DNA of 64,000 nucleotides from Paragorgia papillata (Eukaryota > Cnidaria > Anthozoa > Scleralcyonacea > Coralliidae): the NCBI GenBank assembly GCA_035771165.1, contig JAWNZC010000470.1, positions 2,249,501 to 2,313,500 of the forward strand, read 5' to 3'. Below are positions 20,945 through 33,889 of the stretch, one piece after another. The position numbers and the translations under genes were made by a program. Below the pieces are notes generated by a model, which saw nothing but the letters and a program-made list of their open reading frames with translations, was not told the origin of the DNA and searched no databases. Position 1 is the first letter of the stretch. Each line of letters starts with the position of its first letter.

Positions 20945-22827
20945 CGAGCGGAATCTGAATAGTATGTTCTCCTTGTTTGACTTTTCCCCAAACAAGTCAA
21001 TGGGGTTGAGAGTATGAACTTTTTTATGTCTCCTGTCTAAAATTTATCTTCAGTATAAAGCACACCTTCAACATCGTACACTGCGTCTGCAGTCAGAAAT
21101 ACACAATGTTTGGCTTTGTTGGACATCGATCAGTTCTTCAGTCCCATCTAATTTTGCCAGGCATCGGGTTACTCTATAACTCTACATGATTTATGAACAT
21201 CAGTATGTGCAAAATAGTCACTTATCAGGAAAATCTACATGTGCTTCAGGATAAAAAGACAGTATGTTATCTGATCAATAAGAGAAAATAGCAGGAATTT
21301 TTTAGTCCAGTTGGACAGGAGTACGAAGTTATATTCAAACTTTTAATCTTTCGAAATGGCCTAAATTAAACAGTTAGCACGCGTGCCAAAAGTGAGTGGC
21401 CCAGTGAGTGGATGTCATGTGGCTTGGTCACGGCTACATACTTTTATTTCCTGGTAGTCGAACTAGTAACAGAATGTTTTGTACGTTTTATGCAAAGTAT
21501 TCTTTGTAGTGAAAATAGTTTTCTCTTGAAACTGACCCAGTATCAGTGAGTTAAAGATTTCATAAGCATTCGTGAGATGGACTTCCTACTGTGAAAAATG
21601 CCTTGACGTTTTCATTCACAATAAAGCGGTGCTTTGTAAGAAAACAAAAGTGAAGTTTTACAAGCACTTTCACTGCGATTTATTCCGACCACCTTTGTGT
21701 GTGGTTATTAAACAACAGCGCCAAAGATGTGCTAACATATGGAAAAGCTTACGACAACTTTGTTCAAAAGCGACCATTCCAAGAGCTTTGTAACGACCGT
21801 TACTTTGTAATATATAAAACTATTGAATTAATTGATTGTCATTCGTACTTTTCTAGCATCTATTCAAATGTGATATATGGTATATTATAGATATGTAGAC
21901 GGTATCTGAACTGCAAATGAATTAAACAGCGGGATATTGTCGCCCAATTTGTTGAATGTTGTGTGGTTTCTCAATCTTTAGTTTTACAACGTTAGATAAA
22001 ATTATGCTGATCTATATATATTTTAAAGCAGATGACGTCACCTGAAGATATTTTCCAATATATTCATTTATTTTGACGTTATCTTGTGTGCGTGGATGTA
22101 TAAATATAAGAAAACGTGCTCAAAACTCGCCGACTTGTGTCAACCATGATGTATGCACAGGTAATGGGTTATTTACTTATGAAACTGAGGAGGTCTACCT
22201 ACGACCGCGCGGCTTTAGCAACTTACTTTAAGTTCATGTATAGTGTCCTGTGGTGTATCAACTTGCCTGGATTGCTTGTCATGTTTTAACCTTGGCAATG
22301 ACTTAAGCAATGGCGGCTTGATGTCTTACTCTGCATGAGTAAATTTGATCTAAATTGCTTCTTATTTGCAAACTGTTCTTCCTGCTGTGTTTAACGAGGC
22401 TAGGCCCATGGAGCATGATCAACCTCATACCTGCGCGACCTAATTACTCGCTTATTAGACGCCCTCTATTATCACACTGTCTCAAATTGTTAGTCACTTT
22501 TAGACCAAGTGACACGTTGGTGATATTTATCACTACTTACTAACCTTCTCTGAGACCTTTTCCATTGTATCTCAACTTCCTGAGTTAACATTTCTGAACT
22601 GAGAATCCGCATATTTAAGAATGTAACTACATTTGAATTACATCTTATTTGGCGATAAATTCATCTAGCATTTAGTCCAGTCAGCTACAGTCGATAGTGA
22701 AAATATTATTGGTGTCAATAGCTTGAACTCTGTCGACAAATATAATTGATCCCGTATGAATTACAGTTGGTGTAGAAACTTAAAAAACACACCCAGCCGA
22801 TAATTTGAAAATACACAAGACAAAGCA
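20945..22827. other. No supported gene
   Basis: Several short frames but none with recognisable domains, splice context or codon bias. AT-rich; no strong inverted repeats seen. Confidence 0.4.
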
Positions 22828-22831
22828 TTAA

Positions 22832-22915
22832 CCCTTTATTGGCCAGGTTTTCGGGAGCTTTCCCATTGACGAGTAAAATCATCTGGCGTTAGCCAGAGTA
22901 AAATTAATAAGTAGA
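22832..22915 (+). mobile_element. piggyBac-like MITE, 5' part
   Basis: TTAA at 22828-22831 then CCCTTT, and inside TTGACGAGTAAAATCATCTG and GCGTTAGCCAGAGTAAAAT. The same interior is in the complete copy at 50346-50435. The right end with AAAGGGTTAA is missing, so the copy is truncated. Confidence 0.55.
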
Positions 22916-22998
22916 CAAAAAGCATGCAACTGTATGCAAAATCCTAAAAAGAAAGCAATCAAAAGTGTTGGGACATTTGTATGCACTTGTTTTGAGGG

Positions 22999-23661
22999 CA
23001 GTGGCGGCGTGGCTCTGAAATAGGGGCCGGAAAATGACATATCTAGGGCCCACATTCAGGGATCATCATAGGAAGAATTTAGAACTGCTCGTTTTCAAAT
23101 TTGTTTTGGCTCCACATATTTAGTGGGCTCCTGCGGAAAATGTTTGAAATTTGGGTTTCTGAAATGGCATTTCCTGCGTTCTAACAACACCTTATAATTT
23201 TAGCGAAACCTTAAAAGTTTAACACACAATATTTATAATCCAGCGTGTAGTTGCATGCAGTTTTGTTATTTTCAATATATATATATATATACTTAAATTT
23301 ATAAAATACAATAAAAGAAATGTGCTGCATAGTAGGCAACGTTGAATTTGAAAAAAATATCTAAATACTAAAGGTTTTATAAAATGAATTGAACTACCAG
23401 TCAGAAATTGTTAGGGCCCACAAAGTACAGAACCTCGGGGCCCCACAAAGTACAGATCCTCGGGGGCCCACAAAGTACAGAACCTCGGGGGCCCACAAAG
23501 TACAGAACCTCGGGGGCCCACAAAGTACAGAACCTCGGGGGCCCACAAAGTACAGATCCTCGGGGGCCCACAAAGTACAGAACCTCGGGGGCCCACAAAG
23601 TACAGATCCTCGGGGCCCACCGGGAAATCTCCCGGTGTCCCGGTAGGCCACGCCGCCCCTG
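22999..23661. mobile_element. hAT-like MITE carrying a 26-bp tandem array
   Basis: The ends CAGTGGCGGCGTGG and CCACGCCGCCCCTG are inverted. The exact 8-bp duplication TTTGAGGG flanks it at 22991-22998 and 23662-23669. The interior includes TTTCTGAAATGGCATTTCCTG, shared with other hAT-like elements here, a short (AT)n run, and the tandem array at 23414-23620. No transposase. Confidence 0.85.
23414..23620 (+). repeat. Eight 26-bp tandem units
   Basis: The unit is GGCCCACAAAGTACAGAACC then TCGGGG; some units have GATCC instead of GAACC. Because 26 is not a multiple of three, the array opens frames on both strands that rotate through the same short peptides. These are artefacts. Confidence 0.93.
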
Positions 23662-23930
23662 TTTGAGGGGCAACATTTTCCACTTTAAGGCCTTGTTAAC
23701 ATGAAGCCGATTGAGTGTTCAAGTGAAATCTCGCATGTTGTTTCTTGTTGTGTTTACGGTCCTCCAGTTCAATGTGACGCAGTTCTCGGCTTTACTGCAC
23801 TTCTTATCGTCTAATCAACGTTAAACACTAGGAGGAGAGGGAGAAGAAATGGACTTTATTACGAACTGAGAAAATTTAAAATATATTTATTAGTATACGT
23901 GTCATACAAATACCAACCAAATGCCTGTAT

Positions 23931-24122
23931 TCTAAAAGCACACTCAACGAGTGGCCCCTTGCACTCAATAAGTGCAACTCAACACTCAATGAGTCTCCAC
24001 TCACCCTCACATAGTCCCTAGAATAGGGACTATGCCCTCACTGAGTATGAGCCTACATTCACTCTCTAACCATTCAATTGAATGGTTGGAGAGTGAGTGT
24101 GAGTGAGCTTTTAGAATACAGG
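23931..24122. mobile_element. Palindromic MITE
   Basis: The ends TGTATTCTAAAAGC and GCTTTTAGAATACA are inverted. The interior repeats CACTCA/GAGTG motifs, and the centre is the palindrome CATAGTCCCTAGAATAGGGA-CTATG. Confidence 0.65.
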
Positions 24123-24123
24123 C

Positions 24124-27100
24124 GCAAGTGTTGCAAGTCAACATATTTTGTCACTGATTGTAGCTCTTGTATTACGATAATTGCTTCATTAGATTACATT
24201 TACAATCATAGTTTTACAATCCATGTTGACTGCATATATATCATTCTAAATTCAGAATGGTTTTTAAATCACATGTAAGGAGTAAATCCATAATTATAAA
24301 GCAGAGCGGTGCATTTTTATGTGCTTTTTACTATATATACAATAGCGACAACGCTTGTCGGCCTACAACTTATTTTATAAGCGCGCTAACTGATCACTCA
24401 GAGTTAAATAAACTAAGCTTTTTAAATGTAATTAATTTTATTATGAAATAAATGAACAAAAAAGTACACATGCATATATTTTTGGTATAGACAGTAATTG
24501 TTTATTTGGATTTCCACTTTCTGTAAGTTTCTGTAGTCGCTGTTGCTTAACATGTTATGCATATTAAAGTAGAAACCTATAGTCCTCCACGGCTTTGATT
24601 AACCGCGTAGACGTCGTCTAAATTAGAATTATACTGACGTGCCAATATTGAAGAAGAAGACAAATATACAACGTAACCTTGTTGAATTTTTTTAACCTAT
24701 TGACTTTCGTTGCGGTAAGAAAATAATTCATAAAAACTGTAAATGATTTTAGATATAAAAGAGAGTGTGTATCAGTTTGGCGAAATTTCTACCAGCATAT
24801 TGGTGCAATTAATGGCGTGTGTGCGTCACTGTGCGCATCTTGTATATGCATGTGTATACCATTTAAGGCAAACATATTTATTCCGTTACACTGCCGTAGA
24901 CTGAGCGTCCTACGACCTTTGGGTCAACTAAGTTCAAGTGCTGTCACACTTTCTAGATTAAGATAGCTGAAAATATTGACTGATATAAAATAAAATTAAT
25001 ATAATTGCGAACAAATTACTACATAAACACGCGGTTTAATGAAACTGATTTGTTTCATGTACCATTTTGGCATGCCTTTACAATTCTGAATTATATATAG
25101 TCACTAGCTTATAGTGTAGAACATATTCAGTTAAATTTTTACACACTCTCAAATATATTCTGTCTTTGTTGTGTTATTTAATGTTTATTGTAGCCTGCCA
25201 GGAATTCTGCTAATCCGCGCAGAAATGAAAACATTCTTCACCATCAGGAGTTGTTTGTAGAGATCTCTGCCGTTTGTCAGTGAAAGGAATTCCCGCAACG
25301 ATAAATTGTTATGTTTTTGCTCACTTTTTGCCCATATTGGTAGCCGACTGATATAGCAAATGGTTAAGGGGTGGCATGACTCACCCAGACTATATACGAC
25401 CACCTTTTTCGCCTTAACTTTAAGCCTCGCCATGTTTATACTGTTTAACCCAGTGGAATTCATAAATATGGTCATGAGTATTGTGGTTTATTGTACACAC
25501 GAAAGTTTTCATAATTTCAGTTTGCCTTCCCACCAAGAATTGAATTTAAATAAAAACTCACAGCAGTTTCTCAGTTGTTTTTGGTGTTTCTTAGCTAGAG
25601 CTATTTTTTGGGTATAGAGAATTAGCTTTTCTTTCACACAAGTGACACGTTCTACGGCACACGAAACATCTCGCAGTTTGTCAACAAGGCTGTTCGCAAC
25701 TGGCTTGTAACACGCCTGTGAACAAATTGTATAATGGCGTTATTTTATGAAGCTATTACAAGCTTGCTGACTGTTGTCAACCTTGTATCAACTTGGTGCA
25801 AACAATGCTGCAGCAAGTTATTGCACCAGGCTTGTTGTTGCAATTGATCACAATTAACTTGTTACAAACTTGCGAAAAACTCGCTGCAGAGTTGTCTTAA
25901 CAAATCCGAGCAAGCAGTGCGAATATATTTTGATACTATGGCATGCAGTTGGTTGACAAGTTACTTAAAACGTGTGGCGTTGTTCGTTTTGTGTGTACAA
26001 GACTATAGCTATACAAAAATAGCTTGAAAAAATATTTTGACCTGATACATTGCATGATCTTATGCCACTCTGTCGTAGATGCTGTGCACTGCTTATTGCG
26101 GCAAACACTTCCGTTTTATGCACGTCCATGTCCAATTAAGGTATCACTGATCAAGAAACCTATACACATGCATATATACATGTCCTACTAGAAATTGGGA
26201 AGTTTATACACAATGAAAAGAATGTTAGAATGCATGAATATAGTGCATGGATGTGAATTCACTTAGCACCACAAATTATATAATTATTGGCAGACTTGGG
26301 CCTTGGGGGAACTTTCGTGTACACGAGACCGATTAAATGTATAACTGCATGCATATGCATCATGCAGTATGCCAGACGCCGGGTGTCAATGTGTGCTTAT
26401 ATATTTATCAAATTTTAAAGGTCTATACAGATATATCTGGTTTAAAAACGATTGACTTTTAGTATTTTATCACAAAAAGAGTCATTCGCTTCAATGAGTC
26501 AAGATACTGGACTGTATGTATTTTGCTCAATTCGCACGTGAAAATTCTAAATCTGCAAGTGTCTGCACGCAGCCAGGCTAGTGCTCCGTAAGCTGAACGT
26601 CAGTATATTCAGCTTGAACCCATGCATAAACAATAAAAAATTTCCCAGGTATGAAATAAATATATATTTATAAGCTATTCCTATATCTGTACTGATAAAC
26701 GTCGGTTTACTATTGTCGTACCATATAGTTATATATACATTAGCCGCTGGTTACAAACTACTGTGTTGAGGGGTCGTTTACACTAAACTGGAACATTTTG
26801 CCTAATATTCGTCCACAGCAAGCTCGCGTGTCACATTAAAGCAGAAATTAGCAAACCAATTATATAGGGTGCATGATCTAACGATCTGTTGGTAACTCGC
26901 CTTAGGAAAACTAAATGATATATATTTCACAAACATATGATACCCCCAATGCCCAATCACATTTAATATGCGTGCATGGTGAGGAAAAATGAACACTGCG
27001 AAAGACAATTCCTTTGCTATAATTGCCGGTGTCAGAACCATACATAGAAATCCTAAGTATAGGTTAGTCCAATTAAGTTAACTACGTCAGGTAAATAACT

Positions 27101-29029
27101 TACGTAGTTACCGAGGTTTTTCCTGCATGTGTATTTATTTATACGACTATATCCAAGTTGGTCACAATTACCGACGGAAATTAATATTTTGATGTCTAAT
27201 TTCCTTTGAATTGTTCATCTCCTTCATATACATATGTGGTTAGTTTAGGCATTTTATTTGAACAATATTTCCTCTTTATTAACAAAATACAAAATTATAA
27301 AATAAAATACAATTTAATACTTAAAGTTCTAATAGTCCGGAGATCAAGGATTAACGAACGATAAAAATTGTAAGACAATGGCAAAACGAGCAGTTAATAG
27401 ACCGTTCTTTTGACACGGTCATCAGATGCATGGACTTTTAGTTGCTTCAAGCGTTCACACTAGGCGCCTATTTCCCTTAGCTTGATCTTAGTCCAACTCA
27501 GATTGATTTATCTCACCATTACATTTGTACTGAAGACCGCGTGTGTGTGCGTCTCCATGCGGGCCCCTTTATTAGGGCAGCAACCCAAATTCAATTCAAT
27601 ATTCCCTAAATATGCTTATGATACATTGTTTTAAGTTATTTTATCTTTTACATTGCGAGTAATCGGCTTGCTTTAATGCATATGCAATTATATGTCTGTA
27701 TTTCAGTAACGATAATGACAGCGCTTTTGGTTTTTTAACACTTTTGTACAGTGGTGCACTTTGTTTTCGCTTAAAAATTCCAATTTAGCTAGAGTGTTTC
27801 CAAACATTTCAGTAACAAAATGAGCGAAGTAATAATTTCTAGTTGGTGTAAAAAATAGTGAAATGTACAATTGTCTTCTTTAGTCTAAGATGAATTAAGA
27901 TGCGTCAAAATTACCAAAATTGGCAGATTATATAGCTCAGGATGCTATGCATGTGTTTCAAGGTGCGAAGTGAAACATAAAAGAAGGATAAAAATTCTCA
28001 GGCAAACATACTTCGGTAGTGTTAATTGGCTTAAACAATTCTGAATCATAATCTTTCCAACTTTTTCCTACATCCTGGTTTCGCACACTACTGAGTACCT
28101 ACTGAGTATCAGCGCGGAATAAGAAATGAAGAGAATTCTTTGTAAAAAAAAATAAAGTTGATCTGAGTGAAGAAGGGAACAGCAGCGGATTCTCCCCCTT
28201 ATAGCTACCTTCATGTGGCTATCTTTAATCTTATTAGAACTTTTTCACTGCTGTGAGCCAGAGTTTGCTTGACGGTTGTGATTAAAAGACTTTACCTAAA
28301 AAGGAAGTGTTCTTTACGATAAATAAAATGAAGAGATTTGAAGCATGTTGGAAAATAAACTGGGTCTTTCTTAAATGTGGAGAAAAACAACATTTTTTGA
28401 ATTCTAAAGCTATCAAGGGAAATACTTTCATGGCTGGATCATGCCTTACCAAAAGGAAAAAGGCCATATCGATCCTTGCTTTCTTGTCTAGCCATATTAA
28501 TTACTTGATCTTTACAAAGTAGTTCTAACCATTGTAATTAATTGGAGAGCTGGAGCCAGTGTAAAGCCCATTCAGTGACGATATTAAAATAGACAAAACC
28601 TGAGAATCAAGCCTGATTCACGTGCGGAATGAAAACTTTGCAAGCTAATTTTAGATTGATTAATGAGCAATACTTTCTGAGCCAGTGCCACTTTATATGG
28701 TAGATAAATATAGTTTGATCAATTTGTATATATGCCCGCCGTGTATTAACTATTAAGAAACGGTAACATCGGTCCTATATATACATGCAATATTGAACGG
28801 TGCGGCAAAAAGACGCCGCTCTTGTAATATCTATGAATAATGAATCAAATTATAGAGTTATTAAAATAAATATTATATTCTGTTTCTATATCTGCCTGTA
28901 ACCTCGACCAATTAAAGTCATTCACCATATATTATAACGCAGCATTAGGAGAGAATTTCACTTTGTTTAATAAGTGGAATATTTACACACATAATTTTGA
29001 TAATATATATCATAACAATGAAGCAGACT
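24124..29029. other. Long AT-rich region without supported genes
   Basis: No exon, RNA gene or element border could be supported. 25640-25960 is a degenerate repeat rich in CAACTTGTTACAAACTTG-like words. The frames in the region are short and unrecognised. Confidence 0.4.
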
Positions 29030-29335
29030 AGCTGTTAGAGCATACTTCGTACGGAGATAAGACCCTGGGTACGAGGTTGGGTTTGGAAACCCGCCAAACT
29101 TCAAAGCGGTTAACAATCAAGCTACGATTCATGTTGAAAGGTACATGAAGGTGCCAAATCCTTTGTTTTAGGTTTATTAATATTTAAACAGTACGTTTGA
29201 GTGATTGAACCCAAACGTTGGTATTGGATGATTGCTTCATTATACAGAAAACACAATATGTTCAGTAACCGTGAAAGTAAAACAATGACTTTTGTTGAGC
29301 TTCCAAACCATGTATATTTTCTGGAGGTACCTATA
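29030..29335 (+). mobile_element. Family D element, partial copy
   Basis: It shares AAAGCGGTTAACAATCAAGC, AATCCTTTGTTTTAGG and GGATGATTGCTTCATTATAC with 61745-62000 and with the two halves of the 52728-55161 element. The left flank has AAGACCCTGGGTACGAGGTT, an arm of the CTCGTACCCAG repeat. Confidence 0.6.
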
Positions 29336-29907
29336 GTAAGTCATTTTCAGACGCTATAGCTATCACTGTTTTTGTGTTTACTTTTCAATTTGCTAATTTG
29401 GAACAACTTGTCCAATAGAAGATACTAAGATTCTGGGCTTATGCAGGTCTGTTCCGCGGTAAGAGTGAAGATTTTTCCTCGCATGTTGTATAGCAGCACA
29501 CTCCGCATATACACGCGATTTTTAATTGCGGTCAGAATATCTCTGTCACCTTTTTGCTAGAACTGAAGAATTCAGTGAACGTTTTTCAGACACTTTTTAC
29601 AAATATATCTCATGTATAAGTTACTAGAAGTATTTTCTCGGAAATGATTAATCAGATTAATGATAGAAATACATTATTTCAGCCATGGGTAGATTACTAA
29701 CCTGGGTTGGGCTTCCTCAGCGACATTCATCAAAACCCCATGCATTGATCTACCTCCAAAGCTGTTTCCTTTTAACTGTCATGTCTTTTAACAACCTGTA
29801 TCATTTTATCTTTAGTCACAACCCCAGGAAACAAGATAGGGATGTGGGGAGTGATTTCTACAACCACTCATAACGAGGGTGAACAACCCAAGCAAGCACG
29901 ATATTTG

Positions 29908-30043
29908 TATGAAACCACAAACTTGGACTGGCCATTGTTCCATTTTGCCTTAGCTTGGAACAATGGGCATGCAGCCATTGTTTTACAGTACTCGGTCATT
30001 GTTCTGTGGCACAATGGCCAGTCCAAGCCTGTGGTACTAAAGT
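29908..30043. repeat. Imperfect palindromic MITE
   Basis: CACAAACTTGGACTGGCCAT pairs with ATGGCCAGTCCAAGCCTGTG; the inner arms are TTGTTCCA/TGGAACAATG repeats. Confidence 0.6.
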
Positions 30044-30049
30044 AACTAA

Positions 30050-31170
30050 ACACCACACCATATTTGATTCATGCACTTTATTTCTCATTTCAAATATAAT
30101 CCACTAAAGAAAATCCCAAACCTAATTGCCTAATTCGCTGAGTTATTTAAAACCATTTTTAATGTACTAATGTGTACACGTGTCGAAATCCTTTAATTTC
30201 TCTGTTATATCAATCCAATTATAATTGAAGTATTTCAAATAATCATTTATGTTTTTTTATCTCCTTAATTGTAAGTCGCCATATGATTGCATATAATACA
30301 AGGTCTCGACAGCCTATAAGTGATTAGTAGCTGGAACAGTGTGTATAATGAAAATAGCCTGTCTAATCCGTCTATCAGTATTCTATTCGATTCCCTCGTG
30401 GCCTTGTATTGAATTGCATTAAGGGAATTTAGAATTTAACCTCTGAACTTTTTCAGTGCAGCTTTTAATATTAATTTTTGTGAATATGTGTGTTTATACT
30501 TGTAAAGTTAAATAAAAGGTTTATTCATTAAATATGCGTTGACATTAATAGACCATTTTCCGTCAGTAATTTATCGAAATGGGAAAAAGAAGAAAATAAG
30601 AAGAAGAAAAAGAAGAATTAAGTATTGAAGTATGACAGGAACATTAAAGAGCTATTAACTGCGGAGTGAGACGAGTATCTAGGTACCCCATGAATGTGTG
30701 TAAATTTTCTACTGAACAAACTTACGGGAACTAGATATGATTCATAATAATTTCATAATAAAGTCATAATAATTTCAGAACTACTCATTGTTAAAATATA
30801 ACATGCAGGTATGTTGTTATAATTGTGTTAAGCTTTCATTTGATGTATAGTTAAAAGTTTCCAGTATGCGAAACTTTTTAAAATGTTCGTAATAATATAA
30901 CATTTACTTCTCACAAATATTTAATTTAGAATTTCAAATATCTTTCTCAACTACGTAACGTACAACCTTGAGCGATATGTCAAACAAAAGCAATTCAAAA
31001 ATGCTATTTGGGGTAGAAAGTTCAGGATTCTAGCTAAACGGAAAGTACTTTAAAAATGGGAAAAGGCCTATGGCATTTTGGTTTAATTCGCAAGTAAGAT
31101 GGTGGCGAATACGAGCCTAACACTTTGTGGCAAGTTTTTACAGAACGTTTACAACACTTCGTAGTCATAT
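30050..31170. other. No supported gene
   Basis: AT-rich; a short GAA/AAG run near 30580-30620; nothing else recognised. Confidence 0.4.
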
Positions 31171-31338
31171 AATAAACTACTTATTGACCTCGCTTGTTCG
31201 GTCTGTACTAGTGAAATATCGGACCTCCCTTTCCTGCACGGACCTCGCTTCGCTGCGCTCGCTCGGTCCGTACTAAAAACGTCGGTCCGATATTTCACTA
31301 GTACAGACCTCACGCTCGGTCAATAAGTAGTAATTATT
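31171..31338. mobile_element. Palindromic MITE
   Basis: AAACTACTTATTGACCTCGC at the left is mirrored by GCTCGGTCAATAAGTAGTAA at the right. GTCTGTACTAGTGAAATATC and GATATTTCACTAGTACAGAC are long inner arms, with GGACCTCGCTTCGC repeats in the loop. Confidence 0.72.
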
Positions 31339-31647
31339 ATTATTGTTATTATTTTTACCAGCCTAATTACGGTTTCCCCGCTATCATTTAACATGTTCTT
31401 CCAGGAGCCGTTTTCAAAAGTCATATCAATTATTACATCAGTATAAATAAACTAATATAAAAATAGGCACGCCCAGGCGTGCATGTATCTACTGCGTTTA
31501 ATGGGTAATAATTCCATGTCCTAAATAACCCAGGTGCTTCATGAAAGCCTGACCCCAACACACACCCTAATCCTAACCAATAAATTCGTGAATATAGGAC
31601 ATGGATTTATAACCGTTTAATGCCTGTAGCTACTATGGTAAAAACAA

Positions 31648-31782
31648 TGATGCAACTGTGTACTTGTAACAACCTTGTATTCATAGCTGAACAAGATTCT
31701 TGACAAAATTGATGGAATTGTGTAGTTGTAACAACCTTGCATTCAGATCTAGAGCTGAACAAGATTTTTGACAAAATTGTCT
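31648..31782 (+). repeat. Tandem duplication, about 70 bp twice
   Basis: TTGTAACAACCTTG and GCTGAACAAGATT-TTGACAAAATTG occur twice in the same order. No coding signal. 31830-32950 downstream holds nothing I can support. Confidence 0.6.
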
Positions 31783-32956
31783 ACTGTATGCTCACAGGCC
31801 ATGCTGTGTTTTAACTTTGATAAAGAACTCAGACTCTCAGAGTAAAGCCAGCAAGGCACAGAAGGCTAAGTGCTAACAACTCTACTCATATCTGGCATGA
31901 GTTCCAAACCCGGACAGGTGCATGATCACCCATTCAAATACTAACTCAATCCAAATGGGCTTTACTCCGGTCCTCAGTGGTGAGGCAGTGCACTAATAGC
32001 TTGACTATTAAAGCTATGGTACTAAAAGCTATAGTCATAAAGTATGGTAGTAAAGCTTTAAGTAGGTCAATCAAATTAACAATTATATAACAAATCACAA
32101 AATTTGACTTAATTGACTAATTTAATACAGTATTTAAATATTTTCGTTACAACAATTTGTCAAACAATATTGCAATCTAGTTAGAAGGTAAAGAAAATCG
32201 CTTGAGATAACAAGCATATCTAGTATTACTGCTGTAAAATTTAATAGTGAATGAAAAAGATGTCCAGCAAATTATGTCATCAAAATGATAAGAGCAACCA
32301 TACATTAATTGTTCTTCAAGACATATGCATACATGCAGAAAAAGGTACAATAAATGTTTGCACATTCATAACACAGATTTTGCATGACATTGACAGCTGC
32401 AGCATACAATTTTACTCCATTAATACTGTATATAGACTTGCCAGTTACTGACATTTGACTATTTGTCATCTACATCGACAATATGTTATCAGTTAATAAC
32501 ATATTTCGCTCGTGGACTACCACTAGGTTTTGGGCATTGTTGCTTGACCATGAAGCTAACTTTGTTTTCTTAGGAGAAGGTCATCCATTTCTATTCGGCA
32601 ACGCACAGTCTTGTCAGTTTACGAAGCTCGACCAGACACGTTGGCCATATAAATTGGCTCGTCTGAATATGAAATCGTCCACGCAACGACTCGATTAATT
32701 TGCTTTCAAAAACTTTTATCATTATTCCAACAACGTCTAGTACATCACAATTAAGAATTGACTACGATTCATACTTATGAATATCCGATATATGAATATC
32801 CCGCTCCTTGTCAAATACCTCGCTAGTCGCTCCATGCGACCGTCAACATTGACTTATGAAATACTTGGTGTACAGTAGTTATTTTGGCTTCGGTGGTCTG
32901 TCGTGAGTCAATCGTTTTATTCTATGTTTTGATTGGCTCCGAAGGCATTATTTTAT

Positions 32957-33070
32957 TACCTTACCTTACCTTACCTTACCTTACCTTACCTTACCTTACC
33001 TTACCTTACCTTACCTTACCTTACCTTACCTTACCTTACCTTACCTTACCTTACCTTACCTTACCTTACC
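32957..33070 (+). repeat. (TTACC)n microsatellite
   Basis: About 22 uninterrupted TTACC units. The Leu-Thr-Leu-Pro-Tyr frames it opens are artefacts. Confidence 0.95.
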
Positions 33071-33303
33071 GATTACATTACAATTGCACGCACGACAGCA
33101 ATGTATCTACTCGCGCATGCGCAGTAGATACAAAAATAATATAATATAATATAAATAAAATATATACCTATACTAACATAACTATCTTCTTTTCTACAAT
33201 ATAAAAAGTTATATTTACAGTATAAAAATCATGTTGAACATATAAAGTTATACAAGACTTAAAAGCTTTTAGTGTTGGTTCATGCGCTGCAGCTCTGATC
33301 TCA

Positions 33304-33883
33304 TAAAATTTCATATATTAAGCCCTAATCAAACGAGAACGCAAGTCATCGCAAGTTGGCAGTCAGAATTTCTGTGGCGGTCGTTCGAACACCCAAATTA
33401 ACAAAATAAAGGTTTCATGAGTGTTTTAAACAAGTTTTAACTTTCATGTCACGGTACATGATATTTTCGGGAAACTATTCAGAGCGGCTGGCTGAGATAG
33501 CGTGACTGCCAACTTGCGACAACTTGCGTTCTCGTTTGATTAGGGCTTAAGACTTCATATACGATTTCATATATGAAATGTCAATTTCATATATGAAATT
33601 AGACATTTCATATATGAATTACAAATTTCATATATGAAAATGTTCCAATTCGATATATGAAATTTCTTATTCCATATATGAAATTTTTGTATGAAGATAA
33701 AAATTTCATATATGGAATAAGAAATTTCATATATGGAATTGGAACATTTTCATATATGAAATGTGTAATTCATATATGAAATGTTTAATTTCATATATGA
33801 AATTACAAATTTAATATATGAAATTGACATTTCATATATGAAATCGTATATGAAGTCTTATATGAAATTTTCGTAAGGGCAGT
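33304..33883. repeat. Large palindrome built of TTTCATATATGAAAT units, interrupted on its left arm
   Basis: The arms meet near 33690. Each is a string of the 14-15-base self-complementary unit TTTCATATATGAAA. The outer arms are AAAATTTCATATATTAAG at the left, then the 33322-33546 insertion, then ACTTCATATACGATTTC; the right arm reads GAAATCGTATATGAAGTCTT then ATATGAAATTTTCG without interruption. Confidence 0.78.
33322..33546. mobile_element. piggyBac-like MITE inserted in TTAA
   Basis: The ends GCCCTAATCAAACGAGAACG and CGTTCTCGTTTGATTAGGGC are inverted and extend through GCAAGTTGGCAGTCA. TTAA flanks both sides (33318-33321 and 33547-33550). TTAA duplication is the piggyBac signature. It splits the left arm of the 33304-33883 palindrome. 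Confidence 0.82.
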
Positions 33884-33889
33884 TCTATC

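Noticed and set aside
23414..23620. Evenly spaced repeats as a possible CRISPR array
   Set aside because: Units are contiguous without unique spacers, and the context is a eukaryotic hAT element.
23389..23704. Five overlapping frames on both strands with repeated CTLWAPE or PTKYR peptides
   Set aside because: All derive from the eight 26-bp tandem units; a 26-bp period opens every frame.
25185..25475. 96-codon minus frame MTIFMNSTGLNSIN...
   Set aside because: No recognisable domain, splice partner or start context; it probably reads a diverged repeat.
32884..33144. Frames with (LTLPY)n
   Set aside because: Translation of the (TTACC)n microsatellite.
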